64,000 nucleotides of DNA from Myxococcales bacterium UBA1203 (GCA_002309695.1 DBXV01000012.1:163254-227253), one strand, 5' to 3'. Numbered from the stretch's first letter, positions 8,891 through 17,836 are shown. Numbers and translations are program-made. The notes: generated by a model from the sequence alone, not told the origin.

Positions 8891-10222
8891 CTATATAAAC
8901 ATGACAAAATAATGCGGCAGCGTCATTTTGGCCCCGACGCAGCCGTTTCTTCCCCCGGTCAATTTATATACGTGAGAGGGAGAAAAATCTCTGATGAATT
9001 GATTGAGCGACGGCGTCGGATTATTGCCGGATTTGACCTCAACCGGAACGACGCCCCCGTTTTTCTCGATCAAAAACTCTATTTCATGCTCGCTGTCCGG
9101 TTTGAAGTAATACAGTGCATGGCCGCGTTTAACAAGACATTCTGAAATGATATTTTCATATATTCCCCCTCGGGCATTCCCCCGGATTGTGTCATTGAGA
9201 ATGGCCCGCTTTGTTTCAAAGCCATACATACAGCACAGCAAGCCCGTATCGTTGATATATAATTTGAATTGTTCTTCATTGGCGTTGGCCATCAATGGAA
9301 GAAAGGGCTCACGGATATTATAGCAGGCGTTTACAATTTGCGAATCTTTCAGCCACTGAATGCTTCCGCCATATTTGCGGCGAGTCTGTCCCCGCTCAAC
9401 GGTGGAATACTGAAATTTTTTCAGTTCCTTCGCCAGCTGTTTTGGAACGGCATCGTAACACATGCGCACAAGCTGCTTTTCCCTGCCTTTTGCGTGTTTT
9501 GAAATGTCGTCCCGGTATGTGGCAAGAATATCATTTTGTATTTTATCGACGCGGTTAAAATCCTGATGTTCAGTAAAATCGGCGACCGATTCCGGCATGC
9601 CGCCCACGACCATAAATTCACGAAACAGCGCGGCGTATTGATGGTGAATAGCCTCGGGAATCGTTTCACCCGATGCGTAGTAGGTGCGAAGAATATCAAT
9701 CGCGTCCGCGCCATGGCCGCAGGCCCATAAAAATTCCTCAAAATCGAGAGAATACATCGTCAGCTGTGTTTCATAGCCGACAGGAATGGATTCGGGAATT
9801 TCAACGCCGTCGTCGTCATCCTCGCCGTAGGTCAGTCCCATGAGAGAGCCGGAAGCAATCACATCGAAGCGCGTATCCTCTGCAAGAAACTTCACCGCCG
9901 TGCGCGCCTGGCCACAGCGCTGAATTTCATCGAGAAAAATCAGCGTCTCTCCGGGAACGAGTGTAAAATCGCGAACATTCGCGGTGATTCTTTTCAGGAT
10001 TTCATCGGACGTCAGTTCGCCGTCAAAAATCGTTTTCAGTGCGGGCTGACGGAAAAAATCAATGGAAACGAAGGATTTATATTCGTTCTTCCCAAATTCC
10101 CGGATGATGAATGATTTGCCGACCTGACGCGCCCCTTTGACGAGAAGGCATTTTTTGAACTGCTGATCCCTTCTCTTTTTTTTCCATTCCAGAAAACTGT
10201 CGTAAATTTTGCGCCTGAGCAT
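8891..10222 (-). CDS. ATP-binding protein with AAA and DUF4143 domains
   Basis: 443 residues from ATG 10222, which has GGAGG 8 nt upstream. The N-terminal AAA_14-type ATPase has Walker A GARQVGKS (about residue 30) and Walker B LIFLDEIQ followed by the sensor segment. The C-terminal DUF4143 region contains IEFLIEKNGGVVPVEVKSG, the degenerate PD-(D/E)xK-like core typical of the family. Such orphan ATPases are frequent in accessory DNA of gut and host-associated bacteria and their function is unknown. The frame is open 82 codons further upstream, but that extension translates a non-coding repeat and is not part of the protein. Convergent with paralogue A. Confidence 0.85.
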   Translation of the reverse strand: MLRRKIYDSFLEWKKKRRDQQFKKCLLVKGARQVGKSFIIREFGKNEYKSFVSIDFFRQPALKTIFDGELTSDEILKRITANVRDFTLVPGETLIFLDEIQRCGQARTAVKFLAEDTRFDVIASGSLMGLTYGEDDDDGVEIPESIPVGYETQLTMYSLDFEEFLWACGHGADAIDILRTYYASGETIPEAIHHQYAALFREFMVVGGMPESVADFTEHQDFNRVDKIQNDILATYRDDISKHAKGREKQLVRMCYDAVPKQLAKELKKFQYSTVERGQTRRKYGGSIQWLKDSQIVNACYNIREPFLPLMANANEEQFKLYINDTGLLCCMYGFETKRAILNDTIRGNARGGIYENIISECLVKRGHALYYFKPDSEHEIEFLIEKNGGVVPVEVKSGNNPTPSLNQFIRDFSPSHVYKLTGGRNGCVGAKMTLPHYFVMFI

Positions 10223-10260
10223 ATCCCGACCTCCGTTCGAGGGAGTTTCTCGACTTTTTA

Positions 10261-10308
10261 CATAAAAATGGGGTGTTCGACAAGAAAAATTTGCATAAAA
10301 TTGGGGTG
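10261..10308 (-). repeat. Direct repeats 33 bp apart upstream of the DUF4143 ATPase
   Basis: On the reverse strand CACCCCAATTTTATG (10308-10294) and CACCCCATTTTTATG (10275-10261) are 15-bp direct repeats with one mismatch, exactly 33 bp apart, about three helical turns. They end about 40 bp upstream of the ATG. This could be a two-site operator for the ATPase gene. Confidence 0.5.
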
Positions 10309-10356
10309 CTTGGCTGCCGAAAACTGCATGTTTTTGGGGAGGGCTTTTATATTTTC

Positions 10357-10393
10357 GCCTCACCCCAAACCCCTCCCCAAAGGAGAGGGGCTT
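10357..10393. repeat. Dispersed GC-rich palindromic repeat (PLSFGEG type)
   Basis: CCCCTC (10370-10375) and GAGGGG (10385-10390) form the core of an interspersed repeat whose reverse-strand translation reads KPLSFGEGFGVR. That string is familiar from non-coding repeats in many unrelated bacterial genomes. It explains the spurious upstream extension of the ATPase frame. Recognition is from memory. Confidence 0.5.
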
Positions 10394-10417
10394 TCCAAAA
10401 ATCACCCATTTTGTCCC

Positions 10418-10446
10418 TTGACAGCCCTGTTTTGCCTCTTTTATGC
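10418..10446 (+). promoter_or_regulatory. Candidate promoter of paralogue D
   Basis: TTGACA (10418-10423), 17-bp spacer, TTATGC (10441-10446), about 60 bp before ATG 10506. The -35 is perfect and the -10 weak. Unlike the other paralogues, this copy has no T-tailed hairpin directly before the start. Confidence 0.45.
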
Positions 10447-10505
10447 GCCCCGCCGTTTTTTCACCCAAACCGGGGCCGGCCGGCGCTCAATGCGGAGGCA
10501 ATACA

Positions 10506-11543
10506 ATGCAGAACAAAGCGAAAAAGACTGTCAATGTGTGCGGGATGAGGATAGACAGTCCCTCTGTCAGACAAACGGCTTCGCCCAGATTCTTCAAATC
10601 AATTTCGATTTTAATTTCAGTATTTTCATTAGTAGTTTCGGGGGCAGCCTGCGGCGGTTCAGAAAAAGACGATGAGCCCGAAAACGACGCGGGAATTGTG
10701 CTCATCAGCGACGCGGGCATAAATGAAAATGACGCAGGTATTATAGAAAACGATGCCGGCATTATCGAAGATGACGCCGGAACCGGGGAAGGAGAGAATG
10801 TATATATTCCCATTCCCAACGGGGCATTTGTATTGAGCCACAATACGGGAGGCCATTCACAGGGCGATATCGTGAAATTCAATGCGTTTGCATTGAAGAA
10901 AACGCCTGTGACGGTGGCTGAATTTGAAAAATGCGTGGCAGCTAACGCCTGCACGTCGAATCACTATCGAACGGCCTCGGATGAAGCGCTGTGTAATTAT
11001 AATCGCGGCAAGGCATGGAAAAATCACCCGATGAATTGCATCGACTGGTATGGTGCGAAAGAATACTGCGAATGGATTGGAGGCGAATTGCCCACGGAAG
11101 AGGCATGGGAGTATGCCTCGACGCACAATGGCACTGCGCATTTGGTTACGACGTATCCCTGGGGCGATGATGCGCCGGCACACTGCGTGACTGCACAGTT
11201 TTGGGACAAAGCGGCTGAAGAAGGATATTGTCAGGGCAATGCGGCCGCGCCGATGCCAGATAATGATAGAGATGATTCTGAGGGCACGAGTGACGTTTGG
11301 CTGCATTCGCCGGCCGGCGACAGCCCTCTTGGTTTGGTAGATATGAGCGGGAATGTCGGGGAGTGGACGAATTCGCCGTTTGTCCCGGCGGGTTCATCCA
11401 CCGCAAGTTCATCCTATATCATAAAAGGCGGTTCCTGGGCCGACCCTGTGATCCGCCTGGCCGTCACGAGCCGCTACCGCGACGAGCGCGAGAACTGGCA
11501 CGTCAGCTATGGGTTTCGATGTAGGATATTGGCGGCAGATTAA
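10506..11543 (+). CDS. SUMF1/FGE-domain lipoprotein (paralogue D)
   Basis: 345 residues from ATG 10506, with GGAGG 7 nt upstream; the frame is open earlier but without signal-peptide logic. A long N-region is followed by the lipobox VSGAAC-GGSEK. The spacer contains five D-A-G units (ENDAGIIENDAGIIEDDAGT). The SUMF1 domain has the family landmarks: FALKKTPVTVAEFEKC, KNHPMNCIDWYGAKEYCEWI, TYPWGDDAPAHCVTAQF, GDSPLGLVDMSGNVGEWT, KGGSW, and YGFRC. The segment between KGGSW and YGFRC (about 11439-11513) is unrelated in residues to paralogue A, although most codons keep the same third base. Predicted outer-membrane lipoprotein. Confidence 0.85.
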   Translation: MQNKAKKTVNVCGMRIDSPSVRQTASPRFFKSISILISVFSLVVSGAACGGSEKDDEPENDAGIVLISDAGINENDAGIIENDAGIIEDDAGTGEGENVYIPIPNGAFVLSHNTGGHSQGDIVKFNAFALKKTPVTVAEFEKCVAANACTSNHYRTASDEALCNYNRGKAWKNHPMNCIDWYGAKEYCEWIGGELPTEEAWEYASTHNGTAHLVTTYPWGDDAPAHCVTAQFWDKAAEEGYCQGNAAAPMPDNDRDDSEGTSDVWLHSPAGDSPLGLVDMSGNVGEWTNSPFVPAGSSTASSSYIIKGGSWADPVIRLAVTSRYRDERENWHVSYGFRCRILAAD

Positions 11544-11616
11544 TTATTGGACATCTGAATCTAAATGATATTTTTGTTGTCTAAGTAATAGAATTAAATT
11601 TATATATATATAACAA

Positions 11617-11669
11617 CAGCCCTCCGCCAATACGTAAATCAAATGTATTGGGGGAGGGCTGTTTGTGTT
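11617..11669 (+). terminator. Family hairpin downstream of paralogue D (copy 2)
   Basis: Arms CAGCCCTCCGCCAATAC (11617-11633) and GTATTGGGGGAGGGCTG (11645-11661) with one G-G mismatch, loop GTAAATCAAAT, followed by TTTGTGTTTT. Same orientation and almost the same loop as copy 1. Confidence 0.7.
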
Positions 11670-11722
11670 TTATTGCCGGGCCGGGTAATCTATCTCTTCA
11701 CGCTGAATGCGGCAGGAATAGA

Positions 11723-12739
11723 TTATTTTTCTCCATTTAAGCCTGCCGCCAGCGCCTTTTTGACGTCATCTTTCTGCGCCAGATTGAGGGCCGTTCTTCC
11801 CAGGCTGTCCTGTGCGTTCAGATCCGCACCTGCCTGAACGAGCAGCGTCACCACCTCAGCGTAGCCCAGCCCGCTGGCCAGCATCAGCGCCGTCGTCCCC
11901 TCAACGTCTTTGGCATTCACGTCGGCCCTGGCTTCCAAAAGCAGCCTGACGATGTCCACATGACCATTTGCACAGGCGGGCATCAGTGCAGTTCCCTGCT
12001 TCCAGGCATCACGGATGTTCACGTCTGCGCCCGCTTTCAGCAGCGCTTTCACGGTTTCGACATGCCCGTTCCGGCTGGCGGCAATGAGGGCGCAGTAACC
12101 ATTCCGGCCTTTATTCCCGACCGCATTTACATCAGCGCCGGATTCCGTCAGCGCCTCCACGATTTCATTATTTCCGGATGCGGCGGCAAAAATAACAGGC
12201 GTCAGGCCATCTTTATCGCGCGCATTCACATCGGCGCCGCCTTTGATGAGCGCCCGGGCGATTTGGCCGCGCCCCGTTTTTTTGTCGTAATTGCCCAGCC
12301 GCATCAGCGCGGTGCGCTCCAGACTGTCGCGAATTTCAGTCTTTGCCCCGGCGGCGAGCAGCGCGTCCACCACGTCCGCATGGGCCGCCCCATCATTGGG
12401 CATCTCGCTGCAGGCCGCCATCAGCGCCGTCAGTTTGTCATTCGAGGATTGCAGGTTGACCTCGGCCCCGGCGCCCAAAAGTATTTTGACCAGTTCATTT
12501 TTGCCCTGCGACGCCGCCATCATGAGCGCCGTCAGGCCGGTATCTTTATCCCGGGCATTGACATCCGCACCGGCAGCAATGAGCGCTTTGACTCCGTCAA
12601 TGTCGTTCTTCACGACCGCAGCAGTAATTGCCGTCGGCGGCGCCTTTTGGGGCGCAGGGCATCCCGCGGACGTCAGAAGAATTCCCAGAGATAAAACACC
12701 GGCGGCCGCCATTCTTTCAAAAAAGCTGCTCATGCGCAT
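11723..12739 (-). CDS. Ankyrin-repeat lipoprotein
   Basis: 338 residues from ATG 12739 (AGGAG 8 nt upstream; a second ATG lies two codons later). A signal peptide ends in the lipobox LLTSAGC-PAPQ. From residue 40 to the end there are about eight ankyrin repeats with the consensus TALMxAAxxGxxEIVKxLLxAGADVN, including KALIAAGADVNARDKD and TLLVQAGADLNAQD. Ankyrin arrays bind proteins; an exported lipidated form suggests an interaction in the periplasm or at the cell surface. It closes the first accessory island and is 75 bp downstream of the 5'-nucleotidase/barrel gene on the same strand. Confidence 0.85.
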   Translation of the reverse strand: MRMSSFFERMAAAGVLSLGILLTSAGCPAPQKAPPTAITAAVVKNDIDGVKALIAAGADVNARDKDTGLTALMMAASQGKNELVKILLGAGAEVNLQSSNDKLTALMAACSEMPNDGAAHADVVDALLAAGAKTEIRDSLERTALMRLGNYDKKTGRGQIARALIKGGADVNARDKDGLTPVIFAAASGNNEIVEALTESGADVNAVGNKGRNGYCALIAASRNGHVETVKALLKAGADVNIRDAWKQGTALMPACANGHVDIVRLLLEARADVNAKDVEGTTALMLASGLGYAEVVTLLVQAGADLNAQDSLGRTALNLAQKDDVKKALAAGLNGEK

Positions 12740-12814
12740 TCCCTTGCTCCTGTATAAAAAACAGATTTCTCTGGCAGCAAAGTCTTTCCCAATGATTGGA
12801 GCGGGACGAAACAA

Positions 12815-15541
12815 TTAAAAGCTCTGCACCATTCTTTCTATGGACGCATTGATGCCGACCATTCCCTCAATCGCCTTGCCCAGCTCGCCGACGGATTTTT
12901 TCCTGTAAAGGTACATATTAAAGCTGGCGGTCAGGGCCAGATAATTGGTGATGTCGAAGAAAAGCCGATTGTCCCAGCGGAATTCATGAATGCGGTCGCT
13001 GCCGTCAGCATTGAAGAAGTATTCACATTCGCTCTCGAACCGGACCGGATTATTGGAAATGCGGAAAAGTTCCGTTTTTAACAGCCGATAGCCGGTGAAA
13101 AGACCAATCGACGGCGTGCCGTGCTTTTCCAGAACGTCGCCGCGAATGTTGAAGCCGACTTTGAATTCCAGATTTGCGTGCAGCTTGAGCAAAAGGCCCG
13201 CGATGCCCGTCAAATCGAGCGGATGATGGTCGCTGCCGTCGTTTTTGGTGAGCTGCGTCTCCACCTGCCCCTCCACAAAGGGCACAGGAACATACCAGGC
13301 ATCCCCAAAGTCGGCCCGCTGCCCGAGATATTTATAGGCGGAGCGGATGCGGGCCATGTCCTTGTCCTCCTCAAATTCATTGGTCTCCTCGGGGCCCTTT
13401 TGCCGCGTGGTCGAATACTGAATGACAAAATCATTGTCCCAGCCGTGATTTCGGGTCGCGCCGTTCGCCATGATTTTGAAATCCACATTCAGCCGGTCGG
13501 TGGCCGTGGCCGTCAGGCGCTTCTTGCTGTAATCGCCCTCGTAGCCCACCGCCTGATTCGGGTTATGAATGTTCATGTGGCTGTAAGACGCATTCAGGTG
13601 CCCGCCCAGCTGCCAGAGGAGCTTGAGGTGCAGGTCGGGGAAGCTCCCGTCGGGGGAAATCACCTTGCTCCCGTCGTCGCGCTCTTCGAGGAAGCGGCCC
13701 TCGCGCACCGATGTGCTGACGATGGTGGCGATGTCGGGCGTCTCCCCGGTGTCAGGGTCCTCCCAGAAGGTGGGATTTTTCAGCGTCTTGGGGTCGATGA
13801 AGCCGCCGCTGCCCTCGGCCAGGAACTCATTGATGACGATGGAATAGCTGCGCTTCTTGTCCAGCGGCCGCCCGTTGACGCGCCATTCGCCGTCGGCGTC
13901 CTTTTCGAGACCCGCGCAGGACAGGCCCTTTCCGAGAGAGGCCGCCAGTTTGGCCAGAATCTCCCCGGAGATGCCGGCTTTGATGAAGCGGCTGCCGTAG
14001 GGAAGGGTGGCGGAAATGTCGGCGGTGGTGAGTCCGCCGCTGATGGGGAAGCGCTCCGGATTTCGGAAGGCGCCCGTGTTCATAAACGCCAGCTCGGCCT
14101 TGGCCGTGAAGCGGAGGACATTGAGGATGAACGTGGACATGTCCTCAGGCTGGAAGTCGCGGGCCATCTTCGCCTCGTGCAGAGGCTGCCCCCACTGAGT
14201 GCAGAAATTCGTCGAAGCGGCGGTGATTTTGGCCTTCGCCGCAGGGTCAGGCTCGAAGACGCCGTTGGAAAGGTAGCGGGGTTTGACGTTGGTCACGCGG
14301 TAGCGACCGTCGGTTTTTTTCAGAGTGAGCGTGGCCAGCGTGGAACTCAGCTCGGAACTGCCCGCACCGATGAGGAACGTGTGGGTCCGGGGAATGACCA
14401 TGAAGCCCATGTCGCGGTGGGCGATGGCGTCGGCGGTCAGGTCCTCCTCGTCCTGCGCGAACAGCTTGTCGGTAATCATCAGGTCCAGGTCGCTGAACTC
14501 GCTGAGGAACGTCTCCAGAACGTCCCGGTTGATGCCGTGCCCTCTGTGCAGAAGCACGACCACGAGGTCCGCGCCGTCGGCCTTCATTTTGGGAATGATG
14601 TCCTCGAGAACCGCTTTGGGCGGCTTGATCTGGACTTTTTCCAGCCGGTCCTTGGCCAGCTGCTCATTGATGGCGGGGTCAGTGATGGCGGTGATGCCGA
14701 TTTTGAGCGGGCCGCGCTGGACGATGCGCCACGGCTTTCCGCCCGCCGCCGTTCCCGTCATGCGGCACAGCGATGAACTCAGCTCCTCGCCCGTGCATTC
14801 GATGTTGGCGCCGAGGAAAGGCAGTCCGGTCTTCGCCGCCGCCTTGAAGAAGCCCTGTGTGTGCTGGGGAAGGTCGCCGAATTCATGGTTGCCCACCGCC
14901 ATCCCGTCGAAGGGGATTTCGGCCAGGACTCCGGCGAGCCCGGACGAGCCCTCCTCACCCTGAGACAGCAGAAAGTGACCGATGGCCCCCGGAAACACCA
15001 TGTCGCCGATGCCCAGCGCCAGAGGTTCGGGCCGCCCCTCGGAAGCGGCCTTCTGCGCCACGGCCTTCCAGAGTGAGACGTCCGAGGCGTAGTGGAACAT
15101 GTTGGCTTTGGGGTCGTCGGGCTTGCGGCAGTCGATATGGGCTAGGTCGCCCTTCTCCTCGCCGAAGATGACCAGATCGAGAGCCAGCTCCTCGGCGCCC
15201 TCAGACGCTTCCTCAGCGGCGGCGGGCTTCTCCCAGGCGGGTTCCGGCAGCTTGAAGCTCATGTCGGCCAGAGGCGTGAGCCCAAGAGAAACGCTGTCCT
15301 CCGACAGGACCAGAACGGGCTCACCGCGCGCGGGCGCCGGATTCGACTTCATGTAGGCCGCGGGGTCGATGGAAGGCTTCGGATCCGTCTTGGGCCCGGC
15401 CTCGGTTGACGCCGTGGCCGCGCTGGCCTCTGCCGGCGTTTCAGCCGCCGGCGCCGCCGATGTGTCGTCGGGTGTCGTCGGTTCAGCCTGAGTCAGGGCA
15501 AAGGAAAGGAGAGGAAGCAGAAAAAGGGAGGAATGAGGCAT
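12815..15541 (-). CDS. 5'-nucleotidase/UshA-type phosphoesterase fused to a C-terminal outer-membrane barrel-like domain
   Basis: 908 residues. A signal peptide (FLLPLLSFALTQA) is followed by a Pro/Ala/Thr linker. Residues about 120-420 resemble the calcineurin-like metallophosphatase of UshA: GIGDMVFPGAIGHF, GNHEFGD and VVVLLHRGHG. The usual first DxH motif is degenerate. Residues about 430-620 match the 5'-nucleotidase C-terminal domain (FMNTGAFRNPERFPISGG, YSIVINEFLAEGSGGF). The last 270 residues are rich in alternating beta strands (LHANLEFKVGFNIRG, LFFDITNYLALTASFNMYLY) and end in Phe, typical of outer-membrane barrels. The enzyme may therefore be anchored in the outer membrane by its own barrel. 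Substrate unknown; nucleotides are likely by family. Confidence 0.8.
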   Translation of the reverse strand: MPHSSLFLLPLLSFALTQAEPTTPDDTSAAPAAETPAEASAATASTEAGPKTDPKPSIDPAAYMKSNPAPARGEPVLVLSEDSVSLGLTPLADMSFKLPEPAWEKPAAAEEASEGAEELALDLVIFGEEKGDLAHIDCRKPDDPKANMFHYASDVSLWKAVAQKAASEGRPEPLALGIGDMVFPGAIGHFLLSQGEEGSSGLAGVLAEIPFDGMAVGNHEFGDLPQHTQGFFKAAAKTGLPFLGANIECTGEELSSSLCRMTGTAAGGKPWRIVQRGPLKIGITAITDPAINEQLAKDRLEKVQIKPPKAVLEDIIPKMKADGADLVVVLLHRGHGINRDVLETFLSEFSDLDLMITDKLFAQDEEDLTADAIAHRDMGFMVIPRTHTFLIGAGSSELSSTLATLTLKKTDGRYRVTNVKPRYLSNGVFEPDPAAKAKITAASTNFCTQWGQPLHEAKMARDFQPEDMSTFILNVLRFTAKAELAFMNTGAFRNPERFPISGGLTTADISATLPYGSRFIKAGISGEILAKLAASLGKGLSCAGLEKDADGEWRVNGRPLDKKRSYSIVINEFLAEGSGGFIDPKTLKNPTFWEDPDTGETPDIATIVSTSVREGRFLEERDDGSKVISPDGSFPDLHLKLLWQLGGHLNASYSHMNIHNPNQAVGYEGDYSKKRLTATATDRLNVDFKIMANGATRNHGWDNDFVIQYSTTRQKGPEETNEFEEDKDMARIRSAYKYLGQRADFGDAWYVPVPFVEGQVETQLTKNDGSDHHPLDLTGIAGLLLKLHANLEFKVGFNIRGDVLEKHGTPSIGLFTGYRLLKTELFRISNNPVRFESECEYFFNADGSDRIHEFRWDNRLFFDITNYLALTASFNMYLYRKKSVGELGKAIEGMVGINASIERMVQSF

Positions 15542-15611
15542 GGAATGGTCTCCAGGAGGGCCGACATGGCGTCCGCAGAGGGGAAGGTCGGCTCCTTGGG
15601 GTGTGGGAAGC

Positions 15612-15645
15612 GGCGCGCCTAGTCCGTCCCGCGTCGGTGAATCAA
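15612..15645 (-). promoter_or_regulatory. Candidate promoter of the 5'-nucleotidase/barrel gene
   Basis: Reverse strand: TTGATT (15645-15640), 16-bp spacer, ACTAGG, then CGCGCC. This matches the recurrent TTG/TAGG-CGCSC layout. It leaves a leader of about 70 nt. Confidence 0.45.
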
Positions 15646-15809
15646 GGAATCGGCGGCCTTTGGACGCGGGTGCGCGGAGTCGTTTCGGAGACGCGCGGCT
15701 CGGGCATGTGCCGGCCGGTCAAAAAACGCCTTTCCCCAGGTCAAGGCCGCATTTAGGGCGCCCCCCTTTTTTGAGGAGCCGCGGGCGAGAGTCCCGCGAG
15801 GAGCATTCA

Positions 15810-16706
15810 ATGACGGAATCGGCAGACGAGAAGGCGGCGCAGAACAGCGAACATCGGCGCATTGACGGCAAGGCACTGGCTGCCCGGCTGAGGCGTGAAT
15901 TGAAGGCCAGAGCGGAGGCCGCCGGCATCATTCCCTGTCTGGCCGTCATCCGCGTGGGCGAGGACCCGGCGTCCAGGACCTACGTGGGGGCCAAAATAAA
16001 GGCCTGCGCCGAGGCGGGCTTTGCCTCGCGCCACATCGCGCTGCCCGAGGACGTGAGCGAGGAAGCACTTCTCGAAGAGATCCGGCGGCTCAACAGCGAC
16101 GCGGACGTTCACGGCATTCTCGTGCAGCTGCCTCTGCCGCGGCACATCGGCGAGCACCGGGTTCTGGCCGCCATCCGGCCGGACAAGGACGCCGACGGTT
16201 TTCATCCGCTCAACGCGGGGCGGCTCTTCCTCGGGCTGGACGCGCCTGTTCCCTGCACGCCCCGGGGCATCCTGCGGCTTCTCGATGAAGAGCGGATTTC
16301 TCTTCGCGGGAAGCACGCGGTGGTCATTGGCCGGTCGAACATCGTGGGCAAGCCCGTGGCCAGTCTGCTTCTGGCGCGCGATGCCACGGTGACCATCTGC
16401 CATTCCAAGACGCCGAATCTGGCTGAGGAGGTCCGCCGCGCCGATGTGCTGGTGAGCGCTGTCGGCAAGGCGGGGCTCGTGCGGCCGGAGTGGCTCAAGC
16501 CCGGCGCGGTGGTCATCGATGTGGGCATCAACCGGACGCCGGAAGGCAGGCTGACGGGCGACGCGGACCCTGCCTGCGCGGAAGTGGCTTCGGCCATCAC
16601 GCCCGTTCCCGGCGGCGTCGGCCCCATGACGGTGGCCATGCTTCTCGAAAACACGTTCGAGCTGGCAATGGCGGCGAAGGGAAAGAACGGCGCGCCTGAC
16701 GCCTGA
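15810..16706 (+). CDS. folD: Bifunctional methylenetetrahydrofolate dehydrogenase / methenyl-THF cyclohydrolase
   Basis: 298 residues. FolD interconverts 5,10-methylene-THF, methenyl-THF and 10-formyl-THF in cytoplasmic one-carbon metabolism. Signatures: YVGAKIKACAEAG with the catalytic Lys region, HGILVQLPLPRHI, DKDADGFHPLNAG, CTPRGILRLL, the NADP-binding GRSNIVGKPVASLL, and the terminal TPVPGGVGPMTVAMLL. The start at ATG 15810 has GAGGAG 6-9 nt upstream, just after a small GCGGG/CCCGC hairpin. The residues before IDGKALAARL are a short non-conserved extension. Convergent with the prepilin peptidase gene, only four bases between the stop codons. Confidence 0.95.
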   Translation: MTESADEKAAQNSEHRRIDGKALAARLRRELKARAEAAGIIPCLAVIRVGEDPASRTYVGAKIKACAEAGFASRHIALPEDVSEEALLEEIRRLNSDADVHGILVQLPLPRHIGEHRVLAAIRPDKDADGFHPLNAGRLFLGLDAPVPCTPRGILRLLDEERISLRGKHAVVIGRSNIVGKPVASLLLARDATVTICHSKTPNLAEEVRRADVLVSAVGKAGLVRPEWLKPGAVVIDVGINRTPEGRLTGDADPACAEVASAITPVPGGVGPMTVAMLLENTFELAMAAKGKNGAPDA

Positions 16707-16716
16707 GCTGTCAGGC
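16701..16716. terminator. Short hairpin containing both convergent stop codons
   Basis: GCCTGA (16701-16706), loop GCTG, TCAGGC (16711-16716). Each arm holds the stop codon of one of the two convergent genes. No T-tract follows on either strand, so termination strength is doubtful. Confidence 0.4.
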
Positions 16717-17787
16717 CGACCAGGGAAACAGCAGATCGGGAATGTGGGAGAAGACCACCACTTCGACGGCCGCCAGCGAGAGGAACGGCCCGAAGGGAAT
16801 GGCGTGAGGGTCCGGCGTCCAGCCGTCATCCGGAACCTTGCAGGAGAACGTCTTCAGGTCGTCCAGAGACTTGGGATGCAGCAGGGCTTCCGTCTCGGCC
16901 GAGAGGACGGGCGCGGGAGCGACGGCGGCAGGCGCATCCGTTCCGGCATTTTCAGCGGCGTTTTCCGATGCGCTCTCCGCGGCACCTTCCGCCTGTGCCT
17001 CCTCTGCTTTGGGGGCATCCGCCGGGGCAGCGTCTGATTCAGCGGCACTGGCTTCTTTTTCAGAATCGGCGGGGGCGTCCTTTCCCGAGAATTTGCGCAC
17101 GAGAATCATGGCGATGCCCACCAGCGCACCCTGACACGAAGCCAGAAAAATCACCGGCAGCATGACCCGCGTCCCCAGAAAGGCGCCGATGAGCGCGAAG
17201 AGCATGAAGTCCCCGCCGCCCATGGCCTCTTTGTTGAGGAGATGGGAGCCGATGAACGCGCCGATAATCAGCACGCCGTAGCCGGCCGCCGCCGCCAGCA
17301 GATGATTGAGGAACACGTCCAGTCCGGCGGGCAGCGAGAGCAGAAGGCCGGTGATGATGCCGGGGAGCGTGATGGCGTGCGGCAGCGTCCACGTGTCGAG
17401 GTCGATGCACGACAGCGGGAAGACGAAGCCAAAGAGGACGCACTGCGTGAGCGCCGCGTGCGTGGGGCCGCCGTGTCTGATGACCGTCGCCGTGCAGAGG
17501 ACGGCAAAACCCAGTTCGACCAGGGCGTAGCGAATGGAGAAAGGCGCCCGGCAGTTGTGGCATCGCCCCCGGAGCAGGAACCACGACAGAACGGGGATGT
17601 TGTGCCGGGCCGCGATGGGCGCGCCGCAGGTGAAGCAGTGGGAGCCCGGCCAGACGATGGACTGTCCGACGGGAACGCGGGCGGCGACCACGTTGAGGAA
17701 GCTGCCGACGCAGGCGCTGATGAGGAACGTGGCGGCGGCCCAGAACCAGAGGGGAACGGCCAGGGGGAGAGAGGCGATGTCGTTCAT
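16711..17787 (-). CDS. Prepilin peptidase / N-methyltransferase (A24 family)
   Basis: 358 residues. PilD/GspO-type inner-membrane aspartyl protease that cleaves and methylates type IV pilins or type II secretion pseudopilins. The N-terminal cytoplasmic domain has the two CxxC pairs (SHCFTCGAP and RCHNCRAP). Catalytic Asp candidates are in CIDLDTWTLP and MGGGDFMLF. About seven membrane segments are visible. An Ala/Glu-rich stretch of roughly 85 residues (about 225-310) interrupts the protein before the last hydrophobic helix, which is unusual for the family. No pilin gene is adjacent. Confidence 0.9.
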   Translation of the reverse strand: MNDIASLPLAVPLWFWAAATFLISACVGSFLNVVAARVPVGQSIVWPGSHCFTCGAPIAARHNIPVLSWFLLRGRCHNCRAPFSIRYALVELGFAVLCTATVIRHGGPTHAALTQCVLFGFVFPLSCIDLDTWTLPHAITLPGIITGLLLSLPAGLDVFLNHLLAAAAGYGVLIIGAFIGSHLLNKEAMGGGDFMLFALIGAFLGTRVMLPVIFLASCQGALVGIAMILVRKFSGKDAPADSEKEASAAESDAAPADAPKAEEAQAEGAAESASENAAENAGTDAPAAVAPAPVLSAETEALLHPKSLDDLKTFSCKVPDDGWTPDPHAIPFGPFLSLAAVEVVVFSHIPDLLFPWSA

Positions 17788-17836
17788 GGGGCGGCGCTCT
17801 TAGTCGGGCGGCCGTGAAAGTCTCCCGTAAAATTCG

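Noticed and set aside
10223..10468. N-terminal 82-codon extension of the DUF4143 ATPase
   Set aside because: It translates an interspersed palindromic repeat and lies upstream of a good ribosome-binding site at the internal ATG 10222.
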